Shown in pieces: positions 1 through 7,142 of a stretch of 64,000 nt of DNA (within the stretch, counting starts at the first letter, position 1; every line of letters starts with the position of its first letter). Source of the stretch: Companilactobacillus nuruki (GTDB lineage: Bacteria > Bacillota > Bacilli > Lactobacillales > Lactobacillaceae); contig NZ_NIPR01000052.1 in NCBI RefSeq assembly GCF_002872255.1, forward strand, positions 142,797 through 206,796. The letters are read 5' to 3'. Both the position numbers and the translations under genes were made by a program. The notes under the pieces are model-generated. The model saw nothing but the letters and a program-made list of their open reading frames with translations, did not search any database and had not been told where the DNA came from.

Positions 1-345
1 ATTAGCAAAAATATGAAAATTAGAAGCATAGCCCAATTGATTTTGGCTTTCATTTGTAAAGTCATCACTAACATGACCGCCATCTGATACAGCATCATTC
101 ACTGACTCTGGCGTTGCACTTGTTACTTGAGCACTTTGAATTACAACAGTATCCGAATTATTTGTTTCATTAGAATCTGAACTGTTCATTGCATCAGAAC
201 CTGCTGAGTCTGACGTACTTGAAACCGATGCGGTATTAGTATTCGTATTCGTATCTGCACGAACAGTTGTAGACGTTCCCATTAAAATTGCAGCGCTCAC
301 TGCCACACAAGATAAAGCCCATTCTTTTCCCTTTTTTGTTAACAT
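1..345 (-). CDS. Secreted Ser/Thr/Asn-rich surface protein, N-terminal part only
   Basis: The frame opens with ATG at 345, with GGGAG about 12 nt upstream, and runs off the left edge without a stop, so 115 codons are visible. The protein begins with a charged KKGKEW segment followed by about 20 hydrophobic residues ending near VRA-DT. This resembles the KxYKxGKxW-type signal peptide of lactobacillar surface glycoproteins and adhesins. The mature part starts with a low-complexity stretch rich in Ser, Thr, Asn and Asp (residues about 32-75), typical of a glycosylated stalk or linker. Function beyond export to the surface cannot be judged because the C-terminal domains and any anchor lie outside the window. 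Confidence 0.75.
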   Translation of the reverse strand, partial: MLTKKGKEWALSCVAVSAAILMGTSTTVRADTNTNTNTASVSSTSDSAGSDAMNSSDSNETNNSDTVVIQSAQVTSATPESVNDAVSDGGHVSDDFTNESQNQLGYASNFHIFAN

Positions 346-490
346 AATTAACTAAATCTCCCTCACAAATTTAGAATAATTATTATCTAATATTAATGCA
401 GGTAATAATTTTACTTATATCCAATTATTGACCTACTAAAATTCATTGTCAATTATATTTCGATCACAAAATATAATAAATTGTTATAAT

Positions 491-529
491 CAAAAAACGC
501 CTAACAATATATTGTTAGACGTTTTTTGA
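491..529 (-). terminator. Rho-independent terminator after degV
   Basis: A hairpin with arms reading CTAACAAT/ATTGTTAG extended by CAAAAAACG/CGTTTTTTG lies just after the DegV stop. Read on the minus strand it ends in a T-run. It separates degV from the divergently placed surface protein gene at the left edge. Confidence 0.8.
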
Positions 530-535
530 TTACTC

Positions 536-1405
536 TCAATTACGATTTTCTTTACCAATAGCAAAAGCAGCAACACACCCAAATCCTGTATGACTAGAAA
601 TGGTCATTCCGATTGAATGGATCTTAATGTCGGCCTTACTAATTTTTGAGATTATTTGTTTCTTAACTACTTCCGCGGCCTCATAATCTCCACTAGTAGT
701 AATAATGACTGGTTGATCCTTATCATCTTGCATAGCATCAACAATTTTATTAGCCAATTCAAACAATGATTTCTTACGTGTTCTTGTCTTGGAAACCATT
801 CTTAATTTTCCATCAGGATCAACATCTAAAATTGGTTTCACTTGTAACAATGTCCCTAAAGCAGCTGAAGTTCTAGAAATTCGACCACCATGATAAAGAT
901 GGTTCAAATCATCAACCGTAAACCATGATTGGAGACGTTGTTTATTATTATCAAACCAAGCGGTTAATTCGTCCAAACTAAATCCAGAATTCTGTAATTT
1001 TATAGCATTCAAAACTAATAATCCTTCGCCACCACTAGCAGCCAACGTATCAACTATTCTAATATCTGCTTCTGGATATGATTCCAATAGAATCTCTCTA
1101 GCTTGCTTAGCACTGGATAAAGAACCGCTCAACCCACTAGAAAAGCCTAAATAAACGATGGGTATCTTCTTTTCAACATATGGTTCAAAAAACTCAACAT
1201 ATTCTCCAACATTTACTTGAGTAGTTTGAGGCAAAGCTCCCGCTTTTATCCTTTTATAAAACTCATTAATATCATAACTTTTTCCAAAGTCATTAACGAG
1301 TTCCTGATCGTCTATTTTTATATGGAAGCTAATCGCATCAACATTACCTGCTTGCAATGTCTCTATTGGCAAATCACATTCTGAATCGGTCAATATTTGA
1401 TACAT
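536..1405 (-). CDS. DegV family fatty-acid-binding protein (FakB-like), copy 1
   Basis: This 289-residue protein has the two-domain DegV fold signature. The N-terminus is a TDSECDLP stretch, followed by an SSGLSGSL loop (about 89-96), a GGRISR motif (about 172-177) and a C-terminal SHTGFGCVA motif. DegV proteins bind a fatty acid, and those partnered with FakA present it for phosphorylation and entry into phospholipid synthesis. That role is family knowledge; no fakA is in the window. Start ATG 1405 follows AGGAGGTGG at 7 nt. The gene is monocistronic, with a terminator behind it. A 21-bp palindrome 70 nt upstream of the start is identical to one before the second DegV operon at 54-55.5 kb, so the two are probably co-regulated. 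Confidence 0.9.
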   Translation of the reverse strand: MYQILTDSECDLPIETLQAGNVDAISFHIKIDDQELVNDFGKSYDINEFYKRIKAGALPQTTQVNVGEYVEFFEPYVEKKIPIVYLGFSSGLSGSLSSAKQAREILLESYPEADIRIVDTLAASGGEGLLVLNAIKLQNSGFSLDELTAWFDNNKQRLQSWFTVDDLNHLYHGGRISRTSAALGTLLQVKPILDVDPDGKLRMVSKTRTRKKSLFELANKIVDAMQDDKDQPVIITTSGDYEAAEVVKKQIISKISKADIKIHSIGMTISSHTGFGCVAAFAIGKENRN

Positions 1406-1474
1406 TCTGCCACCTCCTGAACTAATTCAATCTCCGATAATAATAACATTTATTTTAATAATGTAAACTATGAT

Positions 1475-1495
1475 ATCTAGTTTTAAAAACTAGAT
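1475..1495. promoter_or_regulatory. 21-bp palindromic operator upstream of degV copy 1
   Basis: Perfect inverted repeat with arms ATCTAGTTTT and AAAACTAGAT around a single base. Reading toward degV it is followed after 7 nt by a -35-like TTTACA, a 16-nt spacer and TATTAT. The same 21 bases occur at 55501-55521 before the DUF1836-degV operon, again with an ATAGTT(T/A)ACAT block at the same offset. A site just upstream of the -35 box suits an activator, though a repressor is not excluded. Confidence 0.75.
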
Positions 1496-1572
1496 GATCT
1501 TTAAAGCCAAACTTTAATTCCTTATGCAAAGCATTTATATTTATATAAAATTTAGAAGTAAACTCACAAATT

Positions 1573-1610
1573 AAAAAATCCCTAAATGCTGTAATACTGA
1601 CACTTAGAGA
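1573..1610 (-). terminator. Terminator downstream of tRNA-Thr
   Basis: On the minus strand a 10-bp stem (TCTCTAAGTG with CATTTAGGGA, G-U pairs allowed) encloses an 18-nt loop and is followed by six T. It lies 32 nt beyond the tRNA 3' end. Confidence 0.7.
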
Positions 1611-1641
1611 CCTTATCAAAATTATTTTGAAACTATCTAAA

Positions 1642-1715
1642 AGCCGTCTATCGGATTTGAACCGACGACCCCCACCTTACCATGGTGATGCTCTACCTAT
1701 CTGAGCTAAGACGGC
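1642..1715 (-). tRNA. tRNA-Thr (anticodon GGT)
   Basis: The minus strand folds into a standard cloverleaf. The acceptor arm is GCCGTCT/AGACGGC, the D arm GCTC/GAGC, the anticodon stem TCACC/GGTGG with loop ATGGTAA (anticodon GGT), and the T arm contains GGTTCAAATCC. The discriminator base is T, as expected for threonine tRNA. CCA is not encoded. It is a solitary gene with its own terminator. Confidence 0.93.
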
Positions 1716-1771
1716 AATACACTTTCTACATACATTTTAACAAATTTAATATATGTAGAAAATGTTTTTCA

Positions 1772-2293
1772 TTAAAATGCTTCAATAATTTCGGAAATTC
1801 CTGTAGCAAAGAAGAAAAATGCCAACATAAAGACAATAAATCCACCAGCTAGAACAGGATTGAATAGCAGAATAAAGGCAAATAGTAGGTTCAAACATGC
1901 CAATACAACAATCAAGATATAATACTTCTTACCAAAGAAATGATAAAAACGAGATGTAAGAATTTGAAAGACTGCATCTAGCAAGAACCAAATAGCAAAC
2001 ATATAGATGATTACCACAATACCAACGTTAACATGTGATACAAAAATGATACCAATAATAATATTAACGATAGCAGTAAAGATAGTCCATCCACTACGAA
2101 CACCCAAAAATTTGGTCATTTGTGATCCAAACCACAATTGATAAACACCACGTAAAATCACAAAAATACCAAAGATTATTGCAACGGTTGATAGACTCCT
2201 TAGCGGGTACCATAAAACTAAGTAACCTGCATACAAAGATATCAAACCAATAATAAATCCAAACCAATCAAAACGACGTTTTGGTTCACTCAT
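1772..2293 (-). CDS. HdeD/DUF308 family membrane protein
   Basis: The 173-residue protein consists almost wholly of six hydrophobic segments in three helical pairs with short polar loops, the arrangement of the HdeD (DUF308) family. Escherichia coli HdeD is linked to acid resistance, but the biochemical role of the family is not known and none is claimed here. Start ATG 2293 follows GGGAGGGAG. The N-terminus is short and charged (SEPKRRFD) and probably cytoplasmic. The gene stands alone, divergent from the DtxR-type regulator. Confidence 0.75.
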   Translation of the reverse strand: MSEPKRRFDWFGFIIGLISLYAGYLVLWYPLRSLSTVAIIFGIFVILRGVYQLWFGSQMTKFLGVRSGWTIFTAIVNIIIGIIFVSHVNVGIVVIIYMFAIWFLLDAVFQILTSRFYHFFGKKYYILIVVLACLNLLFAFILLFNPVLAGGFIVFMLAFFFFATGISEIIEAF

Positions 2294-2401
2294 ATAAACT
2301 CCCTCCCCTCTTTCAAGGGATAATCCAATTTATAGCTTTGGAATCCCTTTTCTTCTTAATTATTTTAACATTATGTCTTATCAAAGTTGAATAATATGCG
2401 T

Positions 2402-2430
2402 TATAATAGAATGGCTAATAATATTATTAG
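2402..2430 (+). promoter_or_regulatory. Promoter -10 and palindromic operator of the DtxR/MntR-type regulator
   Basis: TATAAT at 2402-2407 is followed by a perfect 16-bp palindrome, CTAATAAT/ATTATTAG, at 2415-2430, around the expected transcription start and 21 nt before the start codon. A weak TTATCA -35 lies 18 nt upstream of the -10. Position and symmetry suggest autoregulation by the downstream metal-dependent regulator. Confidence 0.6.
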
Positions 2431-2451
2431 GCTAAACGAAAGGTAGCAAAA

Positions 2452-3102
2452 TTGTCCCCTAACAAAGAAAATTATCTAAAAACCATTTATGAATTAAATT
2501 ATGATTTCACCAAAATAACTAACAAAAGAATTTCAGAAATCATGAATGTTTCCGCTCCATCTGTAACGGAAATGTTGAATGCTCTAGCCAGTGAAGGCTA
2601 CTTAACACATTCCCCCTATAATAAAATTGTTTTAACACCAAAGGGTAATAAAGTATCCGAAAAATTGGTACGCACCCACCGACTCTGGGAAGTATTTTTA
2701 CATGAATGTCTCAAATATCCTGTTGATAACGTTCATCATAATGCCGATGCCCTCGAACATGCCTCAGATGATGAGTTAATAAATCATCTAAACGACTTTT
2801 TGGATCATCCTCAGCGTTGCCCACATGGTGGTATTATTCCCGGCAATGGGCAAGGTGAAACAGATGCCGATGACAAATTACTTAGCATGATTTCTGATGG
2901 AGACCGTGTTCAAATTGTTCGTGTTTCCGACAATTATGATTTTCTTCAATATTTTGGAAGCTTGAATCTAGAAATTGATGACATTATAACCGTCATCAAG
3001 CATGAGAAATTTGATAATTCATTAGTTGTTAAAAAAGAAGATGGCACTAATATTACTATTGGCGCCAAAGCCATCGATTATATTTTCGTAGAAAACAGAT
3101 AA
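2452..3102 (+). CDS. DtxR/MntR family metal-dependent transcriptional regulator
   Basis: The 216-residue protein has an N-terminal winged helix (about 1-65, recognition part NVSAPSVTEMLNAL). A dimerisation and metal-binding domain follows (about 66-140), with the ADALEHASDDEL and CPHGGIIPG motifs typical of DtxR/IdeR-type proteins. The C-terminus is an SH3-like FeoA-type domain (about 145-216). Such regulators sense Mn2+ or Fe2+ and repress metal uptake. The start is TTG at 2452 with AAAGG upstream; no in-frame ATG fits better. A palindrome overlapping the promoter suggests autoregulation. No metal transporter is adjacent, so the regulon must lie elsewhere. Mn2+ versus Fe2+ specificity cannot be settled from sequence. 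Confidence 0.88.
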   Translation: MSPNKENYLKTIYELNYDFTKITNKRISEIMNVSAPSVTEMLNALASEGYLTHSPYNKIVLTPKGNKVSEKLVRTHRLWEVFLHECLKYPVDNVHHNADALEHASDDELINHLNDFLDHPQRCPHGGIIPGNGQGETDADDKLLSMISDGDRVQIVRVSDNYDFLQYFGSLNLEIDDIITVIKHEKFDNSLVVKKEDGTNITIGAKAIDYIFVENR

Positions 3103-3110
3103 CAGAAAAT

Positions 3111-3157
3111 AAGGGTCCCTAGTAATCGTACTTTGATTACTAGGGACCCTTTATTTT
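3111..3157 (+). terminator. Strong, probably bidirectional terminator
   Basis: A 17-bp stem, AAGGGTCCCTAGTAATC paired with its complement around a 7-nt loop, is followed by a T-rich tract on the plus strand. It lies between the convergent regulator and the DUF975 gene and could serve both. Confidence 0.85.
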
Positions 3158-3186
3158 TAAATAAATCAAATTATGTTTTTCTAGAG

Positions 3187-3984
3187 TTATTTATTATTTT
3201 TTTGGTTATTTTGCAAAACCTTTTGATAAAAAATAGCCATTGTTAACTGTTCATATGGTTGTAGCCAAATTGAAAGTAATTCATGCGTTAAAGCGTTTAG
3301 AATTTCCCAAAAGAAAAATTCTAAACAAAGAGAAAAGTACGTCCACTTATAACCACGCATTAACACGGAGCTTCGATTAAATGTAGAAACTACCATTCTC
3401 AAATTCCAATTACCGGCATCCTCGACATCATCTTTAAAAACCAGAAAAACCTGTGAGAATATCATTAAGAACCAAATTCCTGGAATAATATAAAGCATAA
3501 AGCCAGCTTCCAGAAATAATCCAAATAATGCGGTTATAAATAACATTGGAAAGAAGTACCTTCCTGTGAAAGCCTGTAGACTATCTTTTAAAGAATTGAT
3601 TTGATAATCAGGATTACGCAATCTATCAACTAGTGTATAAGATATACCTACACAAACCATAATAAAGAAAAACATAAAGGCATAAACGGCCACACTTGTT
3701 TCTGGTGTCAAAGTTAACATAAAATTATTAGCCGAACTAGGATCATTAGCCATACTTGTCGAAATTTCGGATAAACGTCGACTAGCCTGTTCAGGATTAG
3801 CCAAGTTAACATTCAAATTAGCCATCCACTTTGTATAAATTTTCATTCCAAAATATACTGCCAAAAATCTCAATAGAATTGGAATTACGTTAAGGGAAAT
3901 ATTTCCTTTAATATCTTTTCTAAAAGCTCGATGAGATTCTCGTCTAATTTCTAAGGCAGATATACGATTATTAGCGTTATTCAT
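3187..3984 (-). CDS. DUF975 family integral membrane protein
   Basis: This 265-residue protein starts with a polar, basic segment (RRESHRAFRKDIKGN) typical of DUF975, followed by about five to six membrane segments. Function of the family is unknown. ATG at 3984 is preferred over the upstream TTG at 3987, because GAGGGG lies 5 nt from the ATG but only 2 nt from the TTG. The gene is upstream of, but separated from, the DUF4097 operon and appears monocistronic. Confidence 0.78.
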   Translation of the reverse strand: MNNANNRISALEIRRESHRAFRKDIKGNISLNVIPILLRFLAVYFGMKIYTKWMANLNVNLANPEQASRRLSEISTSMANDPSSANNFMLTLTPETSVAVYAFMFFFIMVCVGISYTLVDRLRNPDYQINSLKDSLQAFTGRYFFPMLFITALFGLFLEAGFMLYIIPGIWFLMIFSQVFLVFKDDVEDAGNWNLRMVVSTFNRSSVLMRGYKWTYFSLCLEFFFWEILNALTHELLSIWLQPYEQLTMAIFYQKVLQNNQKNNK

Positions 3985-4043
3985 CAATACCCCTCACAAT
4001 TGCAATAACGCCATTATAACAAAAATAATTACAACAACCTAAT

Positions 4044-4979
4044 TTACTTAATGGTAATAGAGCCATTTGTACTCTTAACTTCTAATGAGTTGGAAGAATC
4101 AGCTTTATTTTGATAATTATCGCCATAATTTTTATCAAAATATTGAACAAGTCCCTTATCTGTACTCTTCAAATTAACCCCATCAACAGTTAACTCTTTA
4201 CCATGAAAACTTCCTTTGCTATATAAATGAAATTTATTATAGTTCATCAGAGTAGATTTACTTAAATAGACTTTACTATGATTAGACATTGACTTAACAC
4301 TATCAAGATTCGATTGTTTAATATTCAATTCTGAATCATCAAGATTAAAACTGGCATTCGAAACAGTCGCATTTGAAACATTAATATTAGATTTTTCAGT
4401 TGAAACTAGAGATATATTATTAATTTTAGTATTCTTCAAATTTAAAACGGCGTTATATAAATTTAACTTAGGAACATTATTTACCGTTGCATCTGTGATA
4501 TACATGTTAGAATCATAATCCATATCTTTGGCTGTTTTAATAAGATTCTCAATCGTTACATCACTGATACGGACATTTCCATTGGCTGCTCTAATATTAA
4601 CGTTATCTAATTTCTTATTCATCGGTATTGTAATGGTTACATCTTCATGTCCTAATACATCTACACCTATTCGTCCCTTTTTGGCGCCTCCGTTAACGGT
4701 CAATGTATTATTTTTTACTTTATAAGTTGGTGTTTGCGATTTATCTCCTGATACATGAATTTTATAACGATCACCAAACTTAATATTTACGTTTGTATCG
4801 CGGCTTTCCACATAAATATTTTTAAAATCGGATAATGGATAGGTTTCATCTTTTACTTGGGCTACTTTGAAACCATGATCCCATACTACGGAACGATTAG
4901 CCCCCATCACAATTCCACCAAGTAATAATATTCCACCAATTATCAATAAATAAAATCCCGTTACAAAATATTTACGCAT
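4044..4979 (-). CDS. DUF4097 domain membrane-anchored protein (putative adhesin/LiaG-like)
   Basis: The 311-residue protein has one N-terminal membrane helix (about 7-27) and then a long repetitive beta-strand region with recurring short units such as NVNIRAANGNVRISD and NISLVSTEKSNINVSNATV. This is a right-handed beta-solenoid-like pattern typical of DUF4097/DUF2807. It is the last gene of a PadR-DUF1700-DUF4097 operon and overlaps the DUF1700 gene by 8 nt. Similar modules in Firmicutes belong to cell-envelope stress systems; that role is inferred from context. The protein should face the outside of the membrane. Confidence 0.8.
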   Translation of the reverse strand: MRKYFVTGFYLLIIGGILLLGGIVMGANRSVVWDHGFKVAQVKDETYPLSDFKNIYVESRDTNVNIKFGDRYKIHVSGDKSQTPTYKVKNNTLTVNGGAKKGRIGVDVLGHEDVTITIPMNKKLDNVNIRAANGNVRISDVTIENLIKTAKDMDYDSNMYITDATVNNVPKLNLYNAVLNLKNTKINNISLVSTEKSNINVSNATVSNASFNLDDSELNIKQSNLDSVKSMSNHSKVYLSKSTLMNYNKFHLYSKGSFHGKELTVDGVNLKSTDKGLVQYFDKNYGDNYQNKADSSNSLEVKSTNGSITIK

Positions 4980-5634
4980 TCTTCTTCTCTCCCTTCATTG
5001 GGGTCTTTCTACCATGTAACAATTTCTTACCTAACCAACGGAAGAAAATGACTACAACACTAAAGAACCACTTGAATAAAGCAACAATAATTGGAATCAA
5101 GAAGAAATCTATTCCCAAGATAACTAAGCCCAAGCCCACGAAAAAGATGGTCGTTGAAAACGATTGGAATATAACAGAAATTCCTACAAAAATCGTTCCA
5201 ATACCAAGAACCACAGACATTGCCACTAAGAATAAAAATAATAAAACAAAAAATACAAATAATCCTATGAACAGTAAAATTAAAGGAATCAGGACAATTG
5301 CTATTATTATGGCAAGAGGTGATGCCATCAAAGCTAAAATTACTAACCCGATCATCTTAAGATTTTTGGAAAAACGTTCGTTACTTGTCATTTGTCCATT
5401 ATCTACATTTCGATAATTTTCTTCTGACATCTTAATTGAATAATCAGCCAAAACTTTTCTCGCTAAATGTTTTGGTGTTCCCAATTCGTTAATAATAGCG
5501 TCAGATGTTTGTAAGTTGGCATCAATAATATATTCACGATAAAACTCTAAAACGTCTTGTTGTTCCTTATCACTTAATTGATGCAGATATATTTGAAATT
5601 CATCAATATATGAATCAATAGCCTTATTCTTCAT
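4972..5634 (-). CDS. DUF1700 family membrane protein
   Basis: The 220-residue protein has a cytoplasmic N-terminal part (about 1-75) with the DUF1700 pattern: IDSYIDEFQIYLHQL, then EFYREYIIDA, then ELGTPKHLARKV. Four to five strongly hydrophobic helices follow (about 95-200) before a basic tail. DUF1700 proteins regularly sit between a PadR regulator and a DUF4097 protein. The gene overlaps both neighbours (11 and 8 nt), indicating translational coupling. Function is unknown; an accessory role in the envelope response is inferred. Confidence 0.82.
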   Translation of the reverse strand: MKNKAIDSYIDEFQIYLHQLSDKEQQDVLEFYREYIIDANLQTSDAIINELGTPKHLARKVLADYSIKMSEENYRNVDNGQMTSNERFSKNLKMIGLVILALMASPLAIIIAIVLIPLILLFIGLFVFFVLLFLFLVAMSVVLGIGTIFVGISVIFQSFSTTIFFVGLGLVILGIDFFLIPIIVALFKWFFSVVVIFFRWLGKKLLHGRKTPMKGEKKNA

Positions 5635-5941
5635 TGTTCCCCTCCAGAATATTATCTGTAGCTGTTTTTAATTCTTGCCAATTTTGCTTTATTTCGTTCA
5701 GACGATCTTTACCTGACTCAGTAATCTTATAGTAACGCCGATTACGTCCTTCATAAGCTTCATCATATGTACTTAACCAGTCTTCTTTTTTTAAACGACG
5801 CAAAATTGGATACATTGTTGATTCAGAAATCGGAAAAAACTTTTTAACTTCACGAGTTATTGCATAACCATAATAATCTTCAGTAGTCAATAAGGCCAAA
5901 ACCGATCCTTCAAGAATCTCAGTCGATACTTGAATTGCCAT
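5624..5941 (-). CDS. PadR family transcriptional regulator
   Basis: This compact 105-residue PadR protein has a winged helix with the family signature YGYAITREVKKFFPISESTMYPILRRL (written here to show the region at about 23-50) and a C-terminal dimerisation helix (about 85-105). It heads the operon with DUF1700 and DUF4097 and probably represses it, relieved by an envelope signal or drug. Start ATG 5941 follows GAGG. A TATAC-GTC-GTATA palindrome lies 25 nt upstream of the start. Confidence 0.88.
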   Translation of the reverse strand: MAIQVSTEILEGSVLALLTTEDYYGYAITREVKKFFPISESTMYPILRRLKKEDWLSTYDEAYEGRNRRYYKITESGKDRLNEIKQNWQELKTATDNILEGNNEE

Positions 5942-5965
5942 ATTATCTCCTCATTTCTTTAATAC

Positions 5966-5978
5966 TATACGTCGTATA
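5966..5978. promoter_or_regulatory. Palindromic operator upstream of padR
   Basis: TATAC and GTATA arms flank GTC, 25 nt before the padR start and in the region expected for its promoter. It probably mediates autoregulation by PadR. A related TCGTACGA palindrome occurs at 6061-6068 near the divergent T-box promoter. Confidence 0.5.
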
Positions 5979-6039
5979 ATATCATTTCACTAACAATATA
6001 TTATAAATAGCATCATCTGTCAATTTTTTATGAAAAAGC

Positions 6040-6068
6040 TTGACAAGATTGTTTTTAGGTCGTACGAT
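6040..6068 (+). promoter_or_regulatory. Sigma-A promoter of the T-box leader
   Basis: A consensus -35 TTGACA at 6040-6045 is separated by 17 nt from TACGAT at 6063-6068. Transcription would start near 6075, just ahead of the T-box stem I. Confidence 0.7.
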
Positions 6069-6094
6069 AACTTCAACATTTCAAAACAAATATA

Positions 6095-6341
6095 AAGAAC
6101 GACGACAGAAGAGTAATCGAGCAAATTAGTCCAGAGAGTCAACGGTGGTGCGAGTTGATCTAGTCCTTGATGAAACACATCTGTAAGTTAAATGATTGAA
6201 ATCATAGTAGGTCATTTCGGTAGCACCGTTACAGCTGAAGTTATTGTAACTTCATGAGTCTGATATCGTGAGATATTAGAAACCAGAGGTGGTACCGCGA
6301 AATTCGCCCTCTTAGTCATTTGACTAAGGGGGCTTTTTTTA
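6095..6341 (+). ncRNA. T-box leader with terminator, probable His specifier (CAC)
   Basis: Stem I begins with ACAGA (pairing with TCTGT near 6180), contains AGAGTA as the loop-E strand and AGAGAG and GGTGGTGCGA elements in its distal part. The 3' specifier strand reads GAAACACA. Aligning GAA-N-NNN-A gives CAC (His); ACA (Thr) is the alternative. The stem III hairpin GAAGTTA/TAACTTC, a second hairpin with a GTGA loop, and the T-box core AGAGGTGGTACCGCG follow. The terminator is a GCCCTCTTAGTC hairpin at 6306-6340 with seven T. Binding of uncharged tRNA would open the downstream transporter genes. The variable T-box base is T (TGGT), which pairs with a discriminator A; bacterial tRNA-His usually has C73, so the amino acid is not certain. 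Confidence 0.85.
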
Positions 6342-6342
6342 T

Positions 6343-6452
6343 ACTACAAGTTACAATAACTTCTTGAGGTTGGTGTTGTGAGATACTAACAAACTCGAGG
6401 TGGAACCACGTTGCGACGTCCTCTAGCATATTTGCTAGTGGACGTTTTTTTA
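6343..6452 (+). ncRNA. Duplicated T-box expression platform without stem I
   Basis: Directly after the first terminator the leader repeats the downstream part of a T-box. It has an AAGTTA/TAACTT hairpin, a TTGGTGTT-GTGA-GATACTAA hairpin, the antiterminator core CGAGGTGGAACCACG, and a new terminator (ACGTCC..GGACGT with TCTAGCA/TGCTAGT, 6415-6451) followed by a T-run. No stem I or specifier loop fits between 6341 and 6343. The hairpins match those of the first unit (6231-6340) in position and loop sequence, with G-U and compensatory changes, so this is a partial duplication. Its variable base is A (TGGA) rather than T. Confidence 0.75.
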
Positions 6453-6476
6453 TATTTGATAAAGGGGAGAGATATT

Positions 6477-7130
6477 ATGATGAATTATATTTTTGAAATT
6501 CTACCATCACTTTTAAGTGGTACTGTAATGACCTTAAAAGTTTTCTTTTGGACAATTATTTGTTCTTTACCGTTAGGAGTTTTGGTTTCATTAGGTCGTA
6601 GCTCTAAATTTAAACCACTTAGTTGGATAATTTCATTTTATATTTGGGTGATGCGAGGAACTCCATTACTATTGCAACTCATTTTTGTATTCTATGGTCT
6701 ACCAAATATGCCATTTGCACATATTGTTTTTGAAAGATATGATGCCGCATTATTTGCCTTTATTCTTAACTACACAGCATATTTTGCAGAAATTTTCCGT
6801 GGTGGCTTTGGAGCCATTAATAAAGGACAATTTGAGGGAGCAAAAGTTTTAGGACTTAACTATTGGCAAACTATTCGTAAAATTGTTATTCCTCAGGTTG
6901 TAAAAATTGTTTTACCTTCTATTGGTAATGAGGTCATCAACTTGGTTAAAGATTCATCATTAGTTTACGTTATTGGCTTAGGCGATCTGCTGCGAGCCGG
7001 AAATATTGCTAGTTCTCGTGATGTTACCTTACTGCCTTTGGTTTTAGTTGGTATTATTTATTTATTATTAACATTAATTTGTACGTGGGTGTTAAAAGTT
7101 CTAGAAAAACGTTTCAGTTATTACCGTTAG
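6477..7130 (+). CDS. Amino-acid ABC transporter permease (HisM/GlnP family, T-box controlled)
   Basis: This 217-residue polar amino acid permease has about five membrane helices. The EAA loop reads EGAKVLGLNYWQTIRKIVIPQ (near residues 119-139). ATG at 6477 is chosen because GGGGAGA lies 6 nt upstream; a longer frame starting with TTG inside the terminator hairpin of the leader is rejected. It is the first gene of a permease-ATPase-binding protein operon. Because the leader T-box probably reads histidine codons, this is likely the membrane subunit of a HisXYZ-type histidine importer; methionine, lysine or threonine cannot be excluded. Confidence 0.88.
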   Translation: MMNYIFEILPSLLSGTVMTLKVFFWTIICSLPLGVLVSLGRSSKFKPLSWIISFYIWVMRGTPLLLQLIFVFYGLPNMPFAHIVFERYDAALFAFILNYTAYFAEIFRGGFGAINKGQFEGAKVLGLNYWQTIRKIVIPQVVKIVLPSIGNEVINLVKDSSLVYVIGLGDLLRAGNIASSRDVTLLPLVLVGIIYLLLTLICTWVLKVLEKRFSYYR

Positions 7131-7142
7131 GAGAGAGAAAAT

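Noticed and set aside
6411..6476. N-terminal extension of the amino-acid permease from TTG 6411
   Set aside because: It would place the start inside the second terminator hairpin of the leader, and the extra residues are not permease-like; ATG 6477 has a good SD.
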